From Brachybacterium aquaticum (GTDB lineage Bacteria > Actinomycetota > Actinomycetes > Actinomycetales > Dermabacteraceae), in NCBI RefSeq assembly GCF_014204755.1, contig NZ_JACHLZ010000001.1, forward strand, positions 310,001 through 374,000: a stretch of DNA of 64,000 nucleotides, in the 5' to 3' direction. The position numbers and the translations under genes were made by a program. Below, piece by piece: positions 36,423 to 45,301 of this stretch; the stretch's first letter is position 1, and every line of letters begins with the position of its first letter. The notes under the pieces are model-generated. The model was not told where the DNA came from, made no database searches, and saw only the letters and a program-made list of their open reading frames with translations.

Positions 36423-37084
36423 ACGCCCTGAGCGAGGCCTTCGGCAACTGGACGCCGCGCGCGATCGTCTTCGACTGCGACGGCCTGCTGCTGGACACCG
36501 AGACGGTGTGGCAGCGCGCCCAGGACACCGTCGTCGCCGCCCTCGGCGCGGACCTCACCGCCGAGGACGACGTAGCACTGCACGGCTCGACCCTCGAGGT
36601 GGCGGGCGAGATCATCGCCCGCCGCGCCGGGGTCGACGAGCAGGAGACCCTCGCGCATCTGACCCGCGAGTTCGAGCGCGAGCTCGGCGGGGGAGTGCGC
36701 ACCATGCCCGGCGCGGCCGAGGTGCTCGCGGCGGCCGGGGCGAAGGTGCCGCTGGGCTGCGCGTCCAACTCGTGGCTCGAGGCGCTCGAGCACAAGCTCA
36801 CCACCGGCGGGCTGCGCGAGCATTTCACCGTGCTCGAGGCGTCCGACACCGTCCCGAATCCCAAGCCCGCCCCCGACATGTACGCCGCGGCGGCCTCGGC
36901 GATGGGCTTCGCGCCGGGGGAGTGCCTGGCCTTCGAGGACTCCGCCACCGGCGCCCGCGCCGCCCGCGACGCCGGGCTGCGCCTCATCGCCGTACCCGCG
37001 CCGGGGCATCCCGCGCCGCCCGCGGACGCGGCCCTCACCTCGCTCACCGACCCGGCGCTGCGGGAGTGGATCGCGACCTGGTGA
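36419..37084 (+). CDS. HAD-superfamily hydrolase 2 (tandem paralogue)
   Basis: 221 aa. Motif I IVFDCDGLLLDTE, motif II CASNSW, motif III NPKPAPDMY and motif IV AFEDSATGARAA. It is similar to the upstream HAD protein along its length, so the pair arose by tandem duplication and is co-translated through ATGA. Differing cap residues suggest different substrates or a heterodimer. Confidence 0.88.
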   Translation: MNALSEAFGNWTPRAIVFDCDGLLLDTETVWQRAQDTVVAALGADLTAEDDVALHGSTLEVAGEIIARRAGVDEQETLAHLTREFERELGGGVRTMPGAAEVLAAAGAKVPLGCASNSWLEALEHKLTTGGLREHFTVLEASDTVPNPKPAPDMYAAAASAMGFAPGECLAFEDSATGARAARDAGLRLIAVPAPGHPAPPADAALTSLTDPALREWIATW

Positions 37085-37091
37085 CGGCAGG

Positions 37092-37139
37092 TCAGGTGCC
37101 TGAGCATCCGCTGTGCGGATGTCCGAACGTGTCACCTGA
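37092..37139 (+). terminator. Nested inverted repeats after the HAD pair
   Basis: TCAGGTG (37092-37098) pairs with CACCTGA (37133-37139) around an inner CATCCGC-TGT-GCGGATG hairpin (37105-37121). No T-run follows, so it may be a terminator or a leader structure for the gene at 37179. Confidence 0.45.
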
Positions 37140-37178
37140 GTTGGCCCCCGGACGCTGTTCCGGTGTTCACTGGACCCC

Positions 37179-39083
37179 ATGACCCCTCCGTCGGACTCCT
37201 CTGCGCCCCTTTCCGATCGCGCTCCCGGCACGCCCCTGCGCGGTCGCGGCTGGCTGAACACCGGCGGCGCGGACCTGGACCTCGAGGCGCTGCGCGGCAA
37301 GATCGTGCTGCTGGACTTCTGGACCTTCTGCTGCGTGAACTGCCTGCACGTCCTGGACGAGCTGCGCCCGCTCGAGGAGAAGTGGGCCGATGAGCTGGTC
37401 GTCGTCGGCGTGCACTCCCCGAAGTTCGAGTTCGAGAAGGACCCCGACGCGCTCCAGGCCAACATCGAGCGCTACGAGGTCTCCCACCCCGTCATCGACG
37501 ACCCGGAGCTGGAGACCTGGAGCGAGTACGGCGCCCGCGCCTGGCCCACCCTCATGGTGCTGGACACCCACGGCCGCATCGCCGGCAACCTCTCCGGCGA
37601 GGGGCACGCCGCGAACCTCGACCAGCTGATCGAGCGGCTCGTCGCCGAGGGCGAGGCCGACGGGTCCCTGCGCCGCGGCCCCGCCCCGACCGTCCTCGAG
37701 GACCGCACCCCGCAGACCCTCCGCTTCCCCTCGAAGCTCGCCGTCCTGCCCGACGGCCGCCTCGTCGTCTCCGACGCCGGCCAGCACCGCCTGGTCGTCT
37801 TCCAGAACGACGGCGCGACGGTCGACGCGATCATCGGCAGCGGCGCCCGCGGCCACGCCGACGGCGACGAGGAGACCGCGCAGTTCGCCGAGCCCAACGG
37901 CGTTCTCGCCCTGCCCGCCGAGGTCGCCTCGGAGGTCGGCTACGACCTGCTGGTCGCCGACACCGCGAACCACCGCCTGCGCGGCGTGAAGGTCGGGCAG
38001 GACCGGCTGCTGCGCTCCCGCACCGCCACCGAGGTCACCACCGTCGCCGGCTCCGGCGCGCAGTGGATGCAGGGCGAGCCGCTGCCGCGCGGCGAGGGGG
38101 AGGCCACCTCCTACGCTCTGTCCACGCCCTGGGACCTCACCTGGAGCCACGCCCTGAACCGGGCCGTGATCGCCATGGCCGGCATCCACCAGCTGTGGAC
38201 CTACGACCCCGCCACAGGCGCTCTGCTGGTCCTCGCCGGCACCACCCAGGAGGGCCTCGTCGACGGCCCCGCCGTCACCTCCTGGTGGGCGCAGCCCTCG
38301 GGCCTGGACGAGCTGCCCGATGGCCGCATCGTCGTCGCCGACTCCGAGTCCTCCGCGGTGCGCGTGCTGGACCCGCAGACCATGCGGATCACCACCCTGG
38401 TCGGCAAGGGCCTGTTCGACTTCGGGCACGTCGACGGCCCCGTCGACCACGCCCGCCTGCAGCACCCCCTCGGCGTCACCGCCCTGCCCGACGGCCGCAT
38501 CGCCGTCTCGGACACCTACAACGGCGCCATCCGCCTCCTCGACGAGGAGGCGGGCACCGTCGTCACGGTCGCCACCGACCTCAAGGAGCCGTCCGACGCG
38601 ATCGTCGGCCCCCCGATCGACGGGATCGGCCAGCTGATCGTCGTCGAGTCCGGCGGGCACCGCATCACCTGGGTGCCGGTCGCCAAGGCCGCCGAGCGCG
38701 TCATCGACGAGGGCGCCCAGCGCTCCGAGCGGCCCGTCACCGAGGTGGGCCCCGGCCCGCTGACCGTGCGGGTGCTGTTCACCCCGCCGCCCGGGCACAA
38801 GCTCGACAACTCCCTCGGCCCGTCCACCCAGGTCACGGTCGCCACGACCCCCACCTCGATGGTCGCCGACGGCGCCGGGGTCGACACGGCGCTTGAGCGG
38901 ACCATCACCCTGGACACCTCGTATACCGAGGGCGTCCTGCATGTCAGCGCCCGCGCCGCCTCCTGCGACGCGGACCCGGCGGTCGAGTTCCCCGCCTGCC
39001 ACATGCACCAGCAGGACTGGGGCGTCCCGATCCGGGTCGTCGAGGGCGGTCCGGACCACCTGGACCTCTCGCTGCTCGCCTGA
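37179..39083 (+). CDS. NHL-repeat protein with thioredoxin-like domain
   Basis: 634 aa. Residues about 25-165 are a TlpA/ResA-like thioredoxin fold with the redox motif CCVNC in FWTFCCVNCLHVL. Residues about 180-530 are NHL-type beta-propeller repeats (LPDGRLVVSDAGQHRLVVF, LPDGRIVVADSESSAVRVL, LPDGRIAVSDTYNGAIRLL), and a C-terminal beta domain follows. No signal peptide, so it is probably cytosolic. The combination is known from actinobacteria to animals (NHLRC2-like) and suggests redox sensing or scaffolding; no substrate is known. Confidence 0.88.
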   Translation: MTPPSDSSAPLSDRAPGTPLRGRGWLNTGGADLDLEALRGKIVLLDFWTFCCVNCLHVLDELRPLEEKWADELVVVGVHSPKFEFEKDPDALQANIERYEVSHPVIDDPELETWSEYGARAWPTLMVLDTHGRIAGNLSGEGHAANLDQLIERLVAEGEADGSLRRGPAPTVLEDRTPQTLRFPSKLAVLPDGRLVVSDAGQHRLVVFQNDGATVDAIIGSGARGHADGDEETAQFAEPNGVLALPAEVASEVGYDLLVADTANHRLRGVKVGQDRLLRSRTATEVTTVAGSGAQWMQGEPLPRGEGEATSYALSTPWDLTWSHALNRAVIAMAGIHQLWTYDPATGALLVLAGTTQEGLVDGPAVTSWWAQPSGLDELPDGRIVVADSESSAVRVLDPQTMRITTLVGKGLFDFGHVDGPVDHARLQHPLGVTALPDGRIAVSDTYNGAIRLLDEEAGTVVTVATDLKEPSDAIVGPPIDGIGQLIVVESGGHRITWVPVAKAAERVIDEGAQRSERPVTEVGPGPLTVRVLFTPPPGHKLDNSLGPSTQVTVATTPTSMVADGAGVDTALERTITLDTSYTEGVLHVSARAASCDADPAVEFPACHMHQQDWGVPIRVVEGGPDHLDLSLLA

Positions 39084-39146
39084 GCCGCCGCCCCGCGCTG
39101 CCCTGACTGCCCTGACTGACCTCGCACCGCCGTCGGAAGACTCTTC

Positions 39147-41543
39147 GTGGACCTGATCACGCAATTCCCCCTCGGCGACGACCTCGCCGTCACCCTGCTC
39201 GTGCTCGGCGTCCTCGCCGTGGCCGCCCTCGTGGCAGGGGCGATTGTCCCCTCCCGCCTGCGCCGCGACGAGGACTCGACCGAGGTCGACGAGACCCTGG
39301 GCCGCCGCCTCGGCGCACCGCTGATGGCGGCCGGCTCGATCCTGCTGTGGGTCGGACTGCCGCTGGCGGTCGTGCTCTACCTCGCCCCCGGCACGACCGA
39401 CGACCGCATCCTGCGCTCCGCCCTGCTGCTCGTGGGCCTCGCCCTCGGCCCGCTCGCCGCCTGGCGCGGTCTCGCCGTGCAGCTGGCAGCGCTGGGGCTG
39501 GACCCCGAGCGGCGCCGCGCCATGGTGCCCCGGCTCGGCGCGCTGACCGTCACCGGCGCGCTCGCCCTCGCCCTGCTGCCGGTCGTCATCGTGATCTGGT
39601 TCCTGCAGACCACCGCCGGTCCCGCGCTCGTCGCCCTCGCCGCGGGCGCCGCGATCTCCGCCCTCGTGCTGCGCGCCTGCGCGGCGCCCATCGAGGCCGG
39701 GGCCGCCGCGGCCGCGCTCCTCGTCGGCACCGACGAGCACGAGCTCTCGGCCGACGACGAGGACAACCTCGGCGCCCCGCACCTGCGCAGCGCCCGCATG
39801 GTGCGCCGCGGCGGTGCGCTCAGCGCCGATCTGGTCGCCGTCGCCCTCGCGGGCGCCGCCCTCGGCGTGCTGCTCGGGGTGCCCGTGCTCGCCGCCGAGG
39901 GGTTCATCGTCGTGCTCCTCGCCCTCGGCGTCGCCCTGCTCGCCGCCGCCGCGGCCGCCCTGATCCCGCTGCGCGGCGGACCCGGGCAGGAGCGGGCCTG
40001 GCTGCAGATGGGCGGGCTGATCCCCTCCGTGCTCGGCATCGTCGGCGCGACGGTCGCCTCCGCGCTGTGGATCCCCGCCGCGTACAAGGACCTCCGCTTC
40101 GAGGACGTGGGCCTGGAGAACTTCACCGACCCCGCGATCACCGGCGGCACCGACACCCCGCGCGAGCAGCTCGAGCCGCAGATCGAGGAGCTCGCCAAGG
40201 ACCTCTCCTCGGTGATCTCCTCGACCGACGACGGCCAGTACGCCTCGGCGTTCCTGGACCTGTTCGGCCTGTACTCCATCGACCCCGCCACCACGGTCGC
40301 CGCCGCGCTCGGCCTCGGCGCGCTGGTCGCGCTCGCGACCGAGCTGCTGCTGGGCTCGACGGGGCGCCGCGGCGGCGCCTCCGTGCTGCGCGCGGCCCGC
40401 ACCTCCCGCACCGGCGGCGCGCTCGGCACCGCGACCGGGCTCGGCTCCACCGCGCTCATGGCCGCCGGGACGCTCGGCCTCGTCGTGCTCGTCGCCCTCG
40501 TGCTCTCCGCGATCTCGGCCGGAGTGCCCTCCCTCGCCCTCGCCCTCGCGGTCCACGCCGGCCTCGGGGCGCTGATCGTCGTCGCCGGCCACGCCGGCGC
40601 CCTCATGGCCCCCTCGCTGCTGGACCGCCCCGGCACCGAGGCGGGGCCCAGGCGCGCCGCGGCGGGTGCCGCCACCGGTCCGCTCGGCGCCCTGCTCGTC
40701 GCCTCGGTGCTCCTCGCCCTCGGCGCCCTCGCCCCGATCGTCTCCGCCCTCCGCACCGCCCCCCGCGCCGGGACCATCTGGGAGGACCGCGCCCTGCACG
40801 CGCTGAGCCCGGCCTCGCCCACCGTGATCGGCGGCCTCGGCCTCGGCGTGGTCGTGGTGCTGCTGATCGGCTCCTCGCTGCTGGATGCCTCCCGTCGTGT
40901 CGGCGCCGGCGCCGTGGTCGAGACCCGCGCGAGCATGCTCGAGGGCCGCGCCCGCGCCGACCTTCCCGAGCTCGCCGAGACGGTGCGCCGGGCGAGCCTG
41001 ACCCCGGTGGTCGTCGCCGTGCTCGGCCCCGTCGTCGCCGGCTTCGGCCTCGGCCCGGCCGCGCTGCCCGCCTACGTGATCGGCGTCGTGCTCACCGGCG
41101 CGGGCCTGGGGCTGTGGACCCTCGGCGCATCCTCCACCCTCGCCGGTGCCGCTTCCGTGATCGGCTCGGGCCGCTACGGCGGCGCCGGGTCCTGGGGCCA
41201 CTCCGGGGCCCTCGGCGGCGCCGTGCTCACCGGGATCCTGCGCTCGGTGCTCGGCTCCATCGCGCTGCCGCTCGCGCTCACCAGCGCCCTGCTCGGCGCG
41301 CTCTCGATCAGCGCCGTCGTCTCCCTGAACACCGACGGCACCAGCGTGTTCCTGCGCTGGGGCATCGCCGTGCTCGCGATCATCATCGTCGTGACCTGCT
41401 GGGTCATCGCCGCGACCGCCCCCGAGGTCGATCTCGAGGACGAGCAGGAGGGCATCTCGAAGCCGCTCTTCGCCCGCGCCGACGAGACCGAGCCCGCGGA
41501 CTCGCTGGACGCGATGGACTGGGAGGCGGAGGAGCGCCGCTAG
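39147..41543 (+). CDS. Membrane-pyrophosphatase-like protein lacking catalytic residues
   Basis: 798 aa, about 15-16 spans. The C-terminal half follows the membrane H+/Na+-pyrophosphatase plan: TGGALGTATGLGSTAL stands where pumps have TGxATxIxxGLxVGxxST, then RASLTPVVVAVLGPVVAGFGLG, and IGSGRYGGAGSWGHSGALGG where pumps have [33 protein letters not shown]. The Asp and Lys residues that bind Mg-PPi in that last motif, and the earlier DDPRNPA and DNVGDNVGD motifs, are missing. It is probably a pseudoenzyme, or a membrane protein derived from one. A GTG start follows GGAAGA. Comparison is from memory of the family. Confidence 0.65.
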   Translation: MDLITQFPLGDDLAVTLLVLGVLAVAALVAGAIVPSRLRRDEDSTEVDETLGRRLGAPLMAAGSILLWVGLPLAVVLYLAPGTTDDRILRSALLLVGLALGPLAAWRGLAVQLAALGLDPERRRAMVPRLGALTVTGALALALLPVVIVIWFLQTTAGPALVALAAGAAISALVLRACAAPIEAGAAAAALLVGTDEHELSADDEDNLGAPHLRSARMVRRGGALSADLVAVALAGAALGVLLGVPVLAAEGFIVVLLALGVALLAAAAAALIPLRGGPGQERAWLQMGGLIPSVLGIVGATVASALWIPAAYKDLRFEDVGLENFTDPAITGGTDTPREQLEPQIEELAKDLSSVISSTDDGQYASAFLDLFGLYSIDPATTVAAALGLGALVALATELLLGSTGRRGGASVLRAARTSRTGGALGTATGLGSTALMAAGTLGLVVLVALVLSAISAGVPSLALALAVHAGLGALIVVAGHAGALMAPSLLDRPGTEAGPRRAAAGAATGPLGALLVASVLLALGALAPIVSALRTAPRAGTIWEDRALHALSPASPTVIGGLGLGVVVVLLIGSSLLDASRRVGAGAVVETRASMLEGRARADLPELAETVRRASLTPVVVAVLGPVVAGFGLGPAALPAYVIGVVLTGAGLGLWTLGASSTLAGAASVIGSGRYGGAGSWGHSGALGGAVLTGILRSVLGSIALPLALTSALLGALSISAVVSLNTDGTSVFLRWGIAVLAIIIVVTCWVIAATAPEVDLEDEQEGISKPLFARADETEPADSLDAMDWEAEERR

Positions 41544-42115
41544 ACCGCGGCGCCGAGCCCGCGCAGCACGAAGTCCTCGAGCGCCCCGCGCGCGTAGCGC
41601 TTCGCGGAGGAGCCGACCAGCAGGCCGTTGATGATGCGCACCGTCGCATCCACGTCGAGGTCGGCCGCGAAGTCGCCCGCGGCGACCCCGTCGGCCACGA
41701 TCGTGCGCAGCACGTCCTCGATGAGCACCACGTGCTCGCGCATCCGCGCGGCCGCCTCCGGGGTCAGGGAGGCGCGGCCCGCCGTCTGCGGGACGTGGAA
41801 GGACACGTTCAGGTCCAGCTGCGTGCGCACATAGGCGATCGCGGCGTCCCGCGGCGTGGCGGAGTCGCTCACCCCGGCGCGCAGCTGGGCGATGTAGTCG
41901 GTCGTCTCGTGGATCGCGTACTCGACCAGCAGCGTCTCGCGGTCGGGGAAGTGGTTGTACATCGCCGTGCGGCCCACCCCGGCCGCGGTGGCGATGCGGG
42001 AGAACGTGATCGACTCGAACTCCTGGTCCTCCAGCAGCTCCGCGAGCGCGGCGAAGATCTTCTCGCGCGTGCGCTCCCGATGCTCCTCGAGCGACCCTCC
42101 GATGATCTTGGGCAT
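41540..42115 (-). CDS. TetR-family transcriptional regulator
   Basis: 191 aa. N-terminal helix-turn-helix at about residues 15-60 (REKIFAALAELLEDQEFESIT, AAGVGRTAMYNHFPDRETLL) and a ligand-binding C-terminal part. Its stop shares CTAG with the stop of the pyrophosphatase-like gene. CTTGCACTTGCGCA just upstream of its start is a possible autoregulatory site. The regulated genes are not obvious; the divergent side holds only a tRNA. Confidence 0.88.
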   Translation of the reverse strand: MPKIIGGSLEEHRERTREKIFAALAELLEDQEFESITFSRIATAAGVGRTAMYNHFPDRETLLVEYAIHETTDYIAQLRAGVSDSATPRDAAIAYVRTQLDLNVSFHVPQTAGRASLTPEAAARMREHVVLIEDVLRTIVADGVAAGDFAADLDVDATVRIINGLLVGSSAKRYARGALEDFVLRGLGAAV

Positions 42116-42173
42116 GGCGCATTCTTGCACTTGCGCACGGTCTGACAGAAAACGTCGGCCCCGGGAACGGAGA

Positions 42174-42199
42174 ACGCCGGCCCCCGAAGGGACCGGCGT
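42174..42199 (-). terminator. Terminator downstream of tRNA-Gly
   Basis: Stem ACGCCGG/CCGGCGT with an inner CCC/GGG after one mismatch and a CGAA/TTCG tetraloop, followed on the minus strand by TCTCC. Confidence 0.7.
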
Positions 42200-42205
42200 C
42201 GCGAG

Positions 42206-42276
42206 AGCGGGTGACGGGAATCGAACCCGCGCTGTCAGCTTGGGAAGCTGAAGTTCTACCATTGAACTACACCCGC
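42206..42276 (-). tRNA. tRNA-Gly (CCC)
   Basis: 71-nt cloverleaf: acceptor GCGGGTG/CACCCGC, anticodon loop TTCCCAA giving CCC, and T-arm GCGGGTTCGATTCCCGT. The CCA end is not encoded. Confidence 0.93.
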
Positions 42277-42406
42277 GAAGAGCCGCCCGACCGGCCAGGA
42301 TGTCCTGCCGTGCGAGCGAACGGGAGCCAGCATACCCCGATCCGCGAGTGCTCCGCGAACCGGCGACGGGTGGCGGGACCGGGTGCCGCCGCGCCGCGCC
42401 GACGAT

Positions 42407-42412
42407 TAGGGT
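42407..42412 (+). promoter_or_regulatory. Leaderless -10 element (TAGGGT) for dcd
   Basis: TAGGGT ends 7 bases before the GTG at 42420. Confidence 0.6.
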
Positions 42413-42419
42413 GGGCGCC

Positions 42420-43013
42420 GTGCTGCTGAGCGATCGTGACATCCGGGCCGAGATCGGTGCCGGCCGGGTCCGTCTGGACCCCTTCGACGACGAGATGATC
42501 CAGCCCGCGTCCGTGGACGTGCGGATCGACCGGTTCTTCCGGCTCTTCGACAACCACAAGCATGCGCTGATCGACCCCGCCGTCGAGCAGGCCGACCTCA
42601 CGCGCGAGGTCGCCGTGGACCCGGACGAGGCGTACATGCTCCACCCCGGCGAGTTCGTGCTCGCCTCGACCTATGAGCGCATCACGCTCCCGGACGACGT
42701 CGCCGCGCGCCTGGAGGGCAAGAGTTCGCTGGGCCGGCTCGGCCTGCTCACCCACTCCACGGCCGGGTTCATCGATCCCGGCTTCGAGGGCCACATCACG
42801 CTGGAGCTGTCGAACATGGCGACCCTCCCCGTCGCCCTGTGGCCGGGGATGAAGATCGGCCAGCTGTGCTTCTTCCGCCTCTCCAGCCCCGCCGAGCGCC
42901 CCTACGGCAGCGCGGGCAACCTCAACCGCTACCTCGGCCAGCGCGGCCCCACCCCCTCGCGCTCCGCCCAGAACTTCCACCGCACCCTGATCCCCGTCGA
43001 GGGCGAGAAGTGA
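42420..43013 (+). CDS. dcd: dCTP deaminase (actinobacterial, dUMP-forming type likely)
   Basis: 197 aa starting at GTG ([13 protein letters not shown]), as in mycobacterial Dcd. [11 protein letters not shown], the nucleotide-binding [31 protein letters not shown] region with the catalytic Glu, and the C-terminal [12 protein letters not shown] are intact. The actinobacterial enzyme is often bifunctional dCTP deaminase/dUTPase. The next gene starts within its stop codon. Confidence 0.95.
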   Translation: MLLSDRDIRAEIGAGRVRLDPFDDEMIQPASVDVRIDRFFRLFDNHKHALIDPAVEQADLTREVAVDPDEAYMLHPGEFVLASTYERITLPDDVAARLEGKSSLGRLGLLTHSTAGFIDPGFEGHITLELSNMATLPVALWPGMKIGQLCFFRLSSPAERPYGSAGNLNRYLGQRGPTPSRSAQNFHRTLIPVEGEK

Positions 43014-43813
43014 GCGGGAACCGCACCCGCCACCGCCTCCAGCTGCCCCGCGACACCGACCCCGCGGACGTGCTCACCATGGTGCGCAACGTGCGCCCCG
43101 GGGCCGAGGCCGACGAGGACGGCGCGATCGACCTCGGCGACGATGCGCGCCTGGTGCCGGACCGTTCCCCGCGCGGCGCGGGCCGCTGGACCCTGGACAC
43201 CCCGCAGGATCGCGAGGACCCGCTGCCGGAGGGCATGACCGACTCCCACGGCTACGGCCGCGCCTTCGAGGACGGCATCCCATTCGGCGTCGAGCGCCGG
43301 GCGCTGGACCTCGTGTGGGCGCTCGGACGGCGGCTGTACGGGGCCGTGGTGACAGACGGTCATGTGCGCCTCGAGCCGCACCCCTTCCACGTCCGGGACC
43401 TCACGGTCACGAGCCCCCACGCCCTCGCCCCCGAGTCCCTCGCGCAGCTGATCGCCCCGCTGGAGCCCGAGGCGGAGCTGGATGCGGTGCCCGAGGGCGC
43501 CGAGCGCACCGGCTACTCCCTGAGCGCCCCGCTGCCCGGCGGGGACGTGCTCGAGCTCCGCGTGGGCCGCACCGTGCGGCCCATGGCGCTCACGGCGCTC
43601 GGCTGGCTGGACGACGCGGTGGACTACCAGCTCGTGCACGTCCCGGCCGACGAGGAGGAGGACGCGATCGAGGTGCCCGACCTCGACACCTCCGCCCGCT
43701 GGGAGGAGGCGTACCGGCGCATCGGCCGGATCGCCGAGGCGCTCGTCGAGACCGTCGGCGGGTACGTCACCGATCCCGACGGGTTCCTGGTCGACCCCGC
43801 GGACCTCGGCTAG
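43010..43813 (+). CDS. Unknown protein translationally coupled to dcd
   Basis: 267 aa starting at GTG that overlaps the dcd stop (GTGA). No signal peptide or membrane span; strongly acidic overall. The middle contains [40 protein letters not shown] and the C-terminal part [26 protein letters not shown] recognise no family. The coupling suggests a role near deoxynucleotide metabolism, but it could be coincidental. Confidence 0.75.
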   Translation: MSGNRTRHRLQLPRDTDPADVLTMVRNVRPGAEADEDGAIDLGDDARLVPDRSPRGAGRWTLDTPQDREDPLPEGMTDSHGYGRAFEDGIPFGVERRALDLVWALGRRLYGAVVTDGHVRLEPHPFHVRDLTVTSPHALAPESLAQLIAPLEPEAELDAVPEGAERTGYSLSAPLPGGDVLELRVGRTVRPMALTALGWLDDAVDYQLVHVPADEEEDAIEVPDLDTSARWEEAYRRIGRIAEALVETVGGYVTDPDGFLVDPADLG

Positions 43814-45168
43814 CGGGCCGTCCGGACGGTCGTCGCGGCGCGCCCGGCGGCACCGAGCCGGATCGGCACGAAGGCCACGAGGCCCAGCGCGACCACGATG
43901 ACGATCCCGAGGATGCCCGTGCGGGTGTCCTGGAAGATCGCCACGGTCGCGGAGAAGGCGGCGGTGCCGAGGAAGCCGAGCGCCCGACCGGTCGTGGCGT
44001 AGAGCCCGAAGTTCTCGGTCTCCCGGCCCGGCTGCGAGAGGCGGGTGAGCAGGTTCCGCGAGGCGGACTGCACGGGGCCGACGAACAGACAGATCGCCAG
44101 GCCCGCCACCCAGAACACGGCTGTCGATCCGAAGGCCAGGACCACCAGGCCCAGCACGATGATCCCCGCGCAGCCGCCGATGATCACGGGCCGCGGGCCC
44201 ACGCGGTCGTCGATCCGCCCGCCGAGGAACACCCCGATGCCGGCGACGAGGTTCGCGGCGATGCCGAAGATGATGATCTCCACCGTGGAGAAGCCGTACG
44301 CGTTCGCGGCGAGCACGCCCGCGATCGAGAACACCGCCCCGAGGCCGTCGCGGTAGATCGCGGAGGCCACAAGGTACTGCAGCATCACGGGCTCCTCGCG
44401 GAAGGCCCGGATCACGCGGCGCACGATGCTCGCGTAGCCCTGCCACGGGTTCCACCTCTCCTCCGGCGCGGACGCGGGATGGCGCGGGGCGCGGAGCATG
44501 AGGGGGAGGGTGCCCACCAGGATCCACAGCGCCACGAACAGCGGGATCGCCCGGTAGTTCCAGCCGTTCTCGTCCGTGATCCCGAGGATCCCGGTGCCCG
44601 GCATGACGAACAGCACCAGCACCATGCCCAGGCACACGATCGAGCCCCAGTAGCCCACCGCCCACGCGGTTCCCGAGATCCGTCCGCGGTTCTCGGGGGT
44701 GGAGATCTCCGGCAGCACCGAGTTCACGAACACCCCGGCGAGCTCGCTGAACACCACCGCCAGCGCGATCAGCACCGCCCCGAGGGTGAGGTAGTCGGAG
44801 TCCAGCGCCACCAGCGGCATGAGCGCCACGACCACCACGGTCGCGATCGTCGTCACCCGCAGCAGCATGTTGCGGGCCCCGCCGCGGTCGGCGAGGTTGC
44901 CCAGCAGCGGGGCGAGCAGCGCGATGGCGACCGCGCCGATCGACTGCCAGGTGGTGAGCACCTGCGAGCCGTGGTCCTGGGCGGCCTTGATCGCCTCGTC
45001 GCCCACGGCGCCCTCGGCCGCGACGGCGCTGGCGACATAGGTCGCGAACACGAAGGTGAGGATCACGGAGCTGAAGGCGCTCATCCCGCCGTCCCACAGG
45101 GCGAAGGGGATGACGGGGGGACGCTTCCGTGCAGCGGCCTGCGGGGCCGAGGGCGTGGTCATGAGCAC
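43810..45168 (-). CDS. Atg22/UMF1-like MFS transporter
   Basis: 452 aa, about 12 spans. PFALWDGGMSAFSSVILTFVFATYV at the N-terminus and ISGTAWAVGYWGSIVCLG near residue 165 are typical of the Atg22/UMF1 subfamily of the major facilitator superfamily, which in fungi exports amino acids from vacuoles. Bacterial substrates are not established. Its stop shares CTAG with the gene at 43010-43813. The ATG two codons downstream is an alternative start. Confidence 0.85.
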   Translation of the reverse strand: MLMTTPSAPQAAARKRPPVIPFALWDGGMSAFSSVILTFVFATYVASAVAAEGAVGDEAIKAAQDHGSQVLTTWQSIGAVAIALLAPLLGNLADRGGARNMLLRVTTIATVVVVALMPLVALDSDYLTLGAVLIALAVVFSELAGVFVNSVLPEISTPENRGRISGTAWAVGYWGSIVCLGMVLVLFVMPGTGILGITDENGWNYRAIPLFVALWILVGTLPLMLRAPRHPASAPEERWNPWQGYASIVRRVIRAFREEPVMLQYLVASAIYRDGLGAVFSIAGVLAANAYGFSTVEIIIFGIAANLVAGIGVFLGGRIDDRVGPRPVIIGGCAGIIVLGLVVLAFGSTAVFWVAGLAICLFVGPVQSASRNLLTRLSQPGRETENFGLYATTGRALGFLGTAAFSATVAIFQDTRTGILGIVIVVALGLVAFVPIRLGAAGRAATTVRTAR

Positions 45169-45255
45169 ACTCTACGGAGGGCGGATCCCCGCCGGGGATC
45201 AGGACGGCCTCGGGGCGGCATCAGGACCGGTCCAGGAAGTGGACCCCGCTTCCCG

Positions 45256-45261
45256 TAGTAT
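45256..45261 (+). promoter_or_regulatory. -10 element (TAGTAT) of the mrp operon
   Basis: TAGTAT is 40 bases before the mrpA start. A perfect palindrome, GGACCGGTCC (45224-45233), lies just upstream of the expected -35 position. Confidence 0.45.
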
Positions 45262-45301
45262 GGCCACGGCCCCTTTCCTCCCCGCGCCGGACGGAGTCTC
45301 C

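Noticed and set aside
37167..42122. A 1651-codon open frame on the minus strand opposite the NHL and pyrophosphatase-like genes
   Set aside because: It is antisense to well-supported genes, is full of low-complexity Gly/Arg/Glu/His, has no motif or RBS, and is the usual by-product of GC-rich codon bias.
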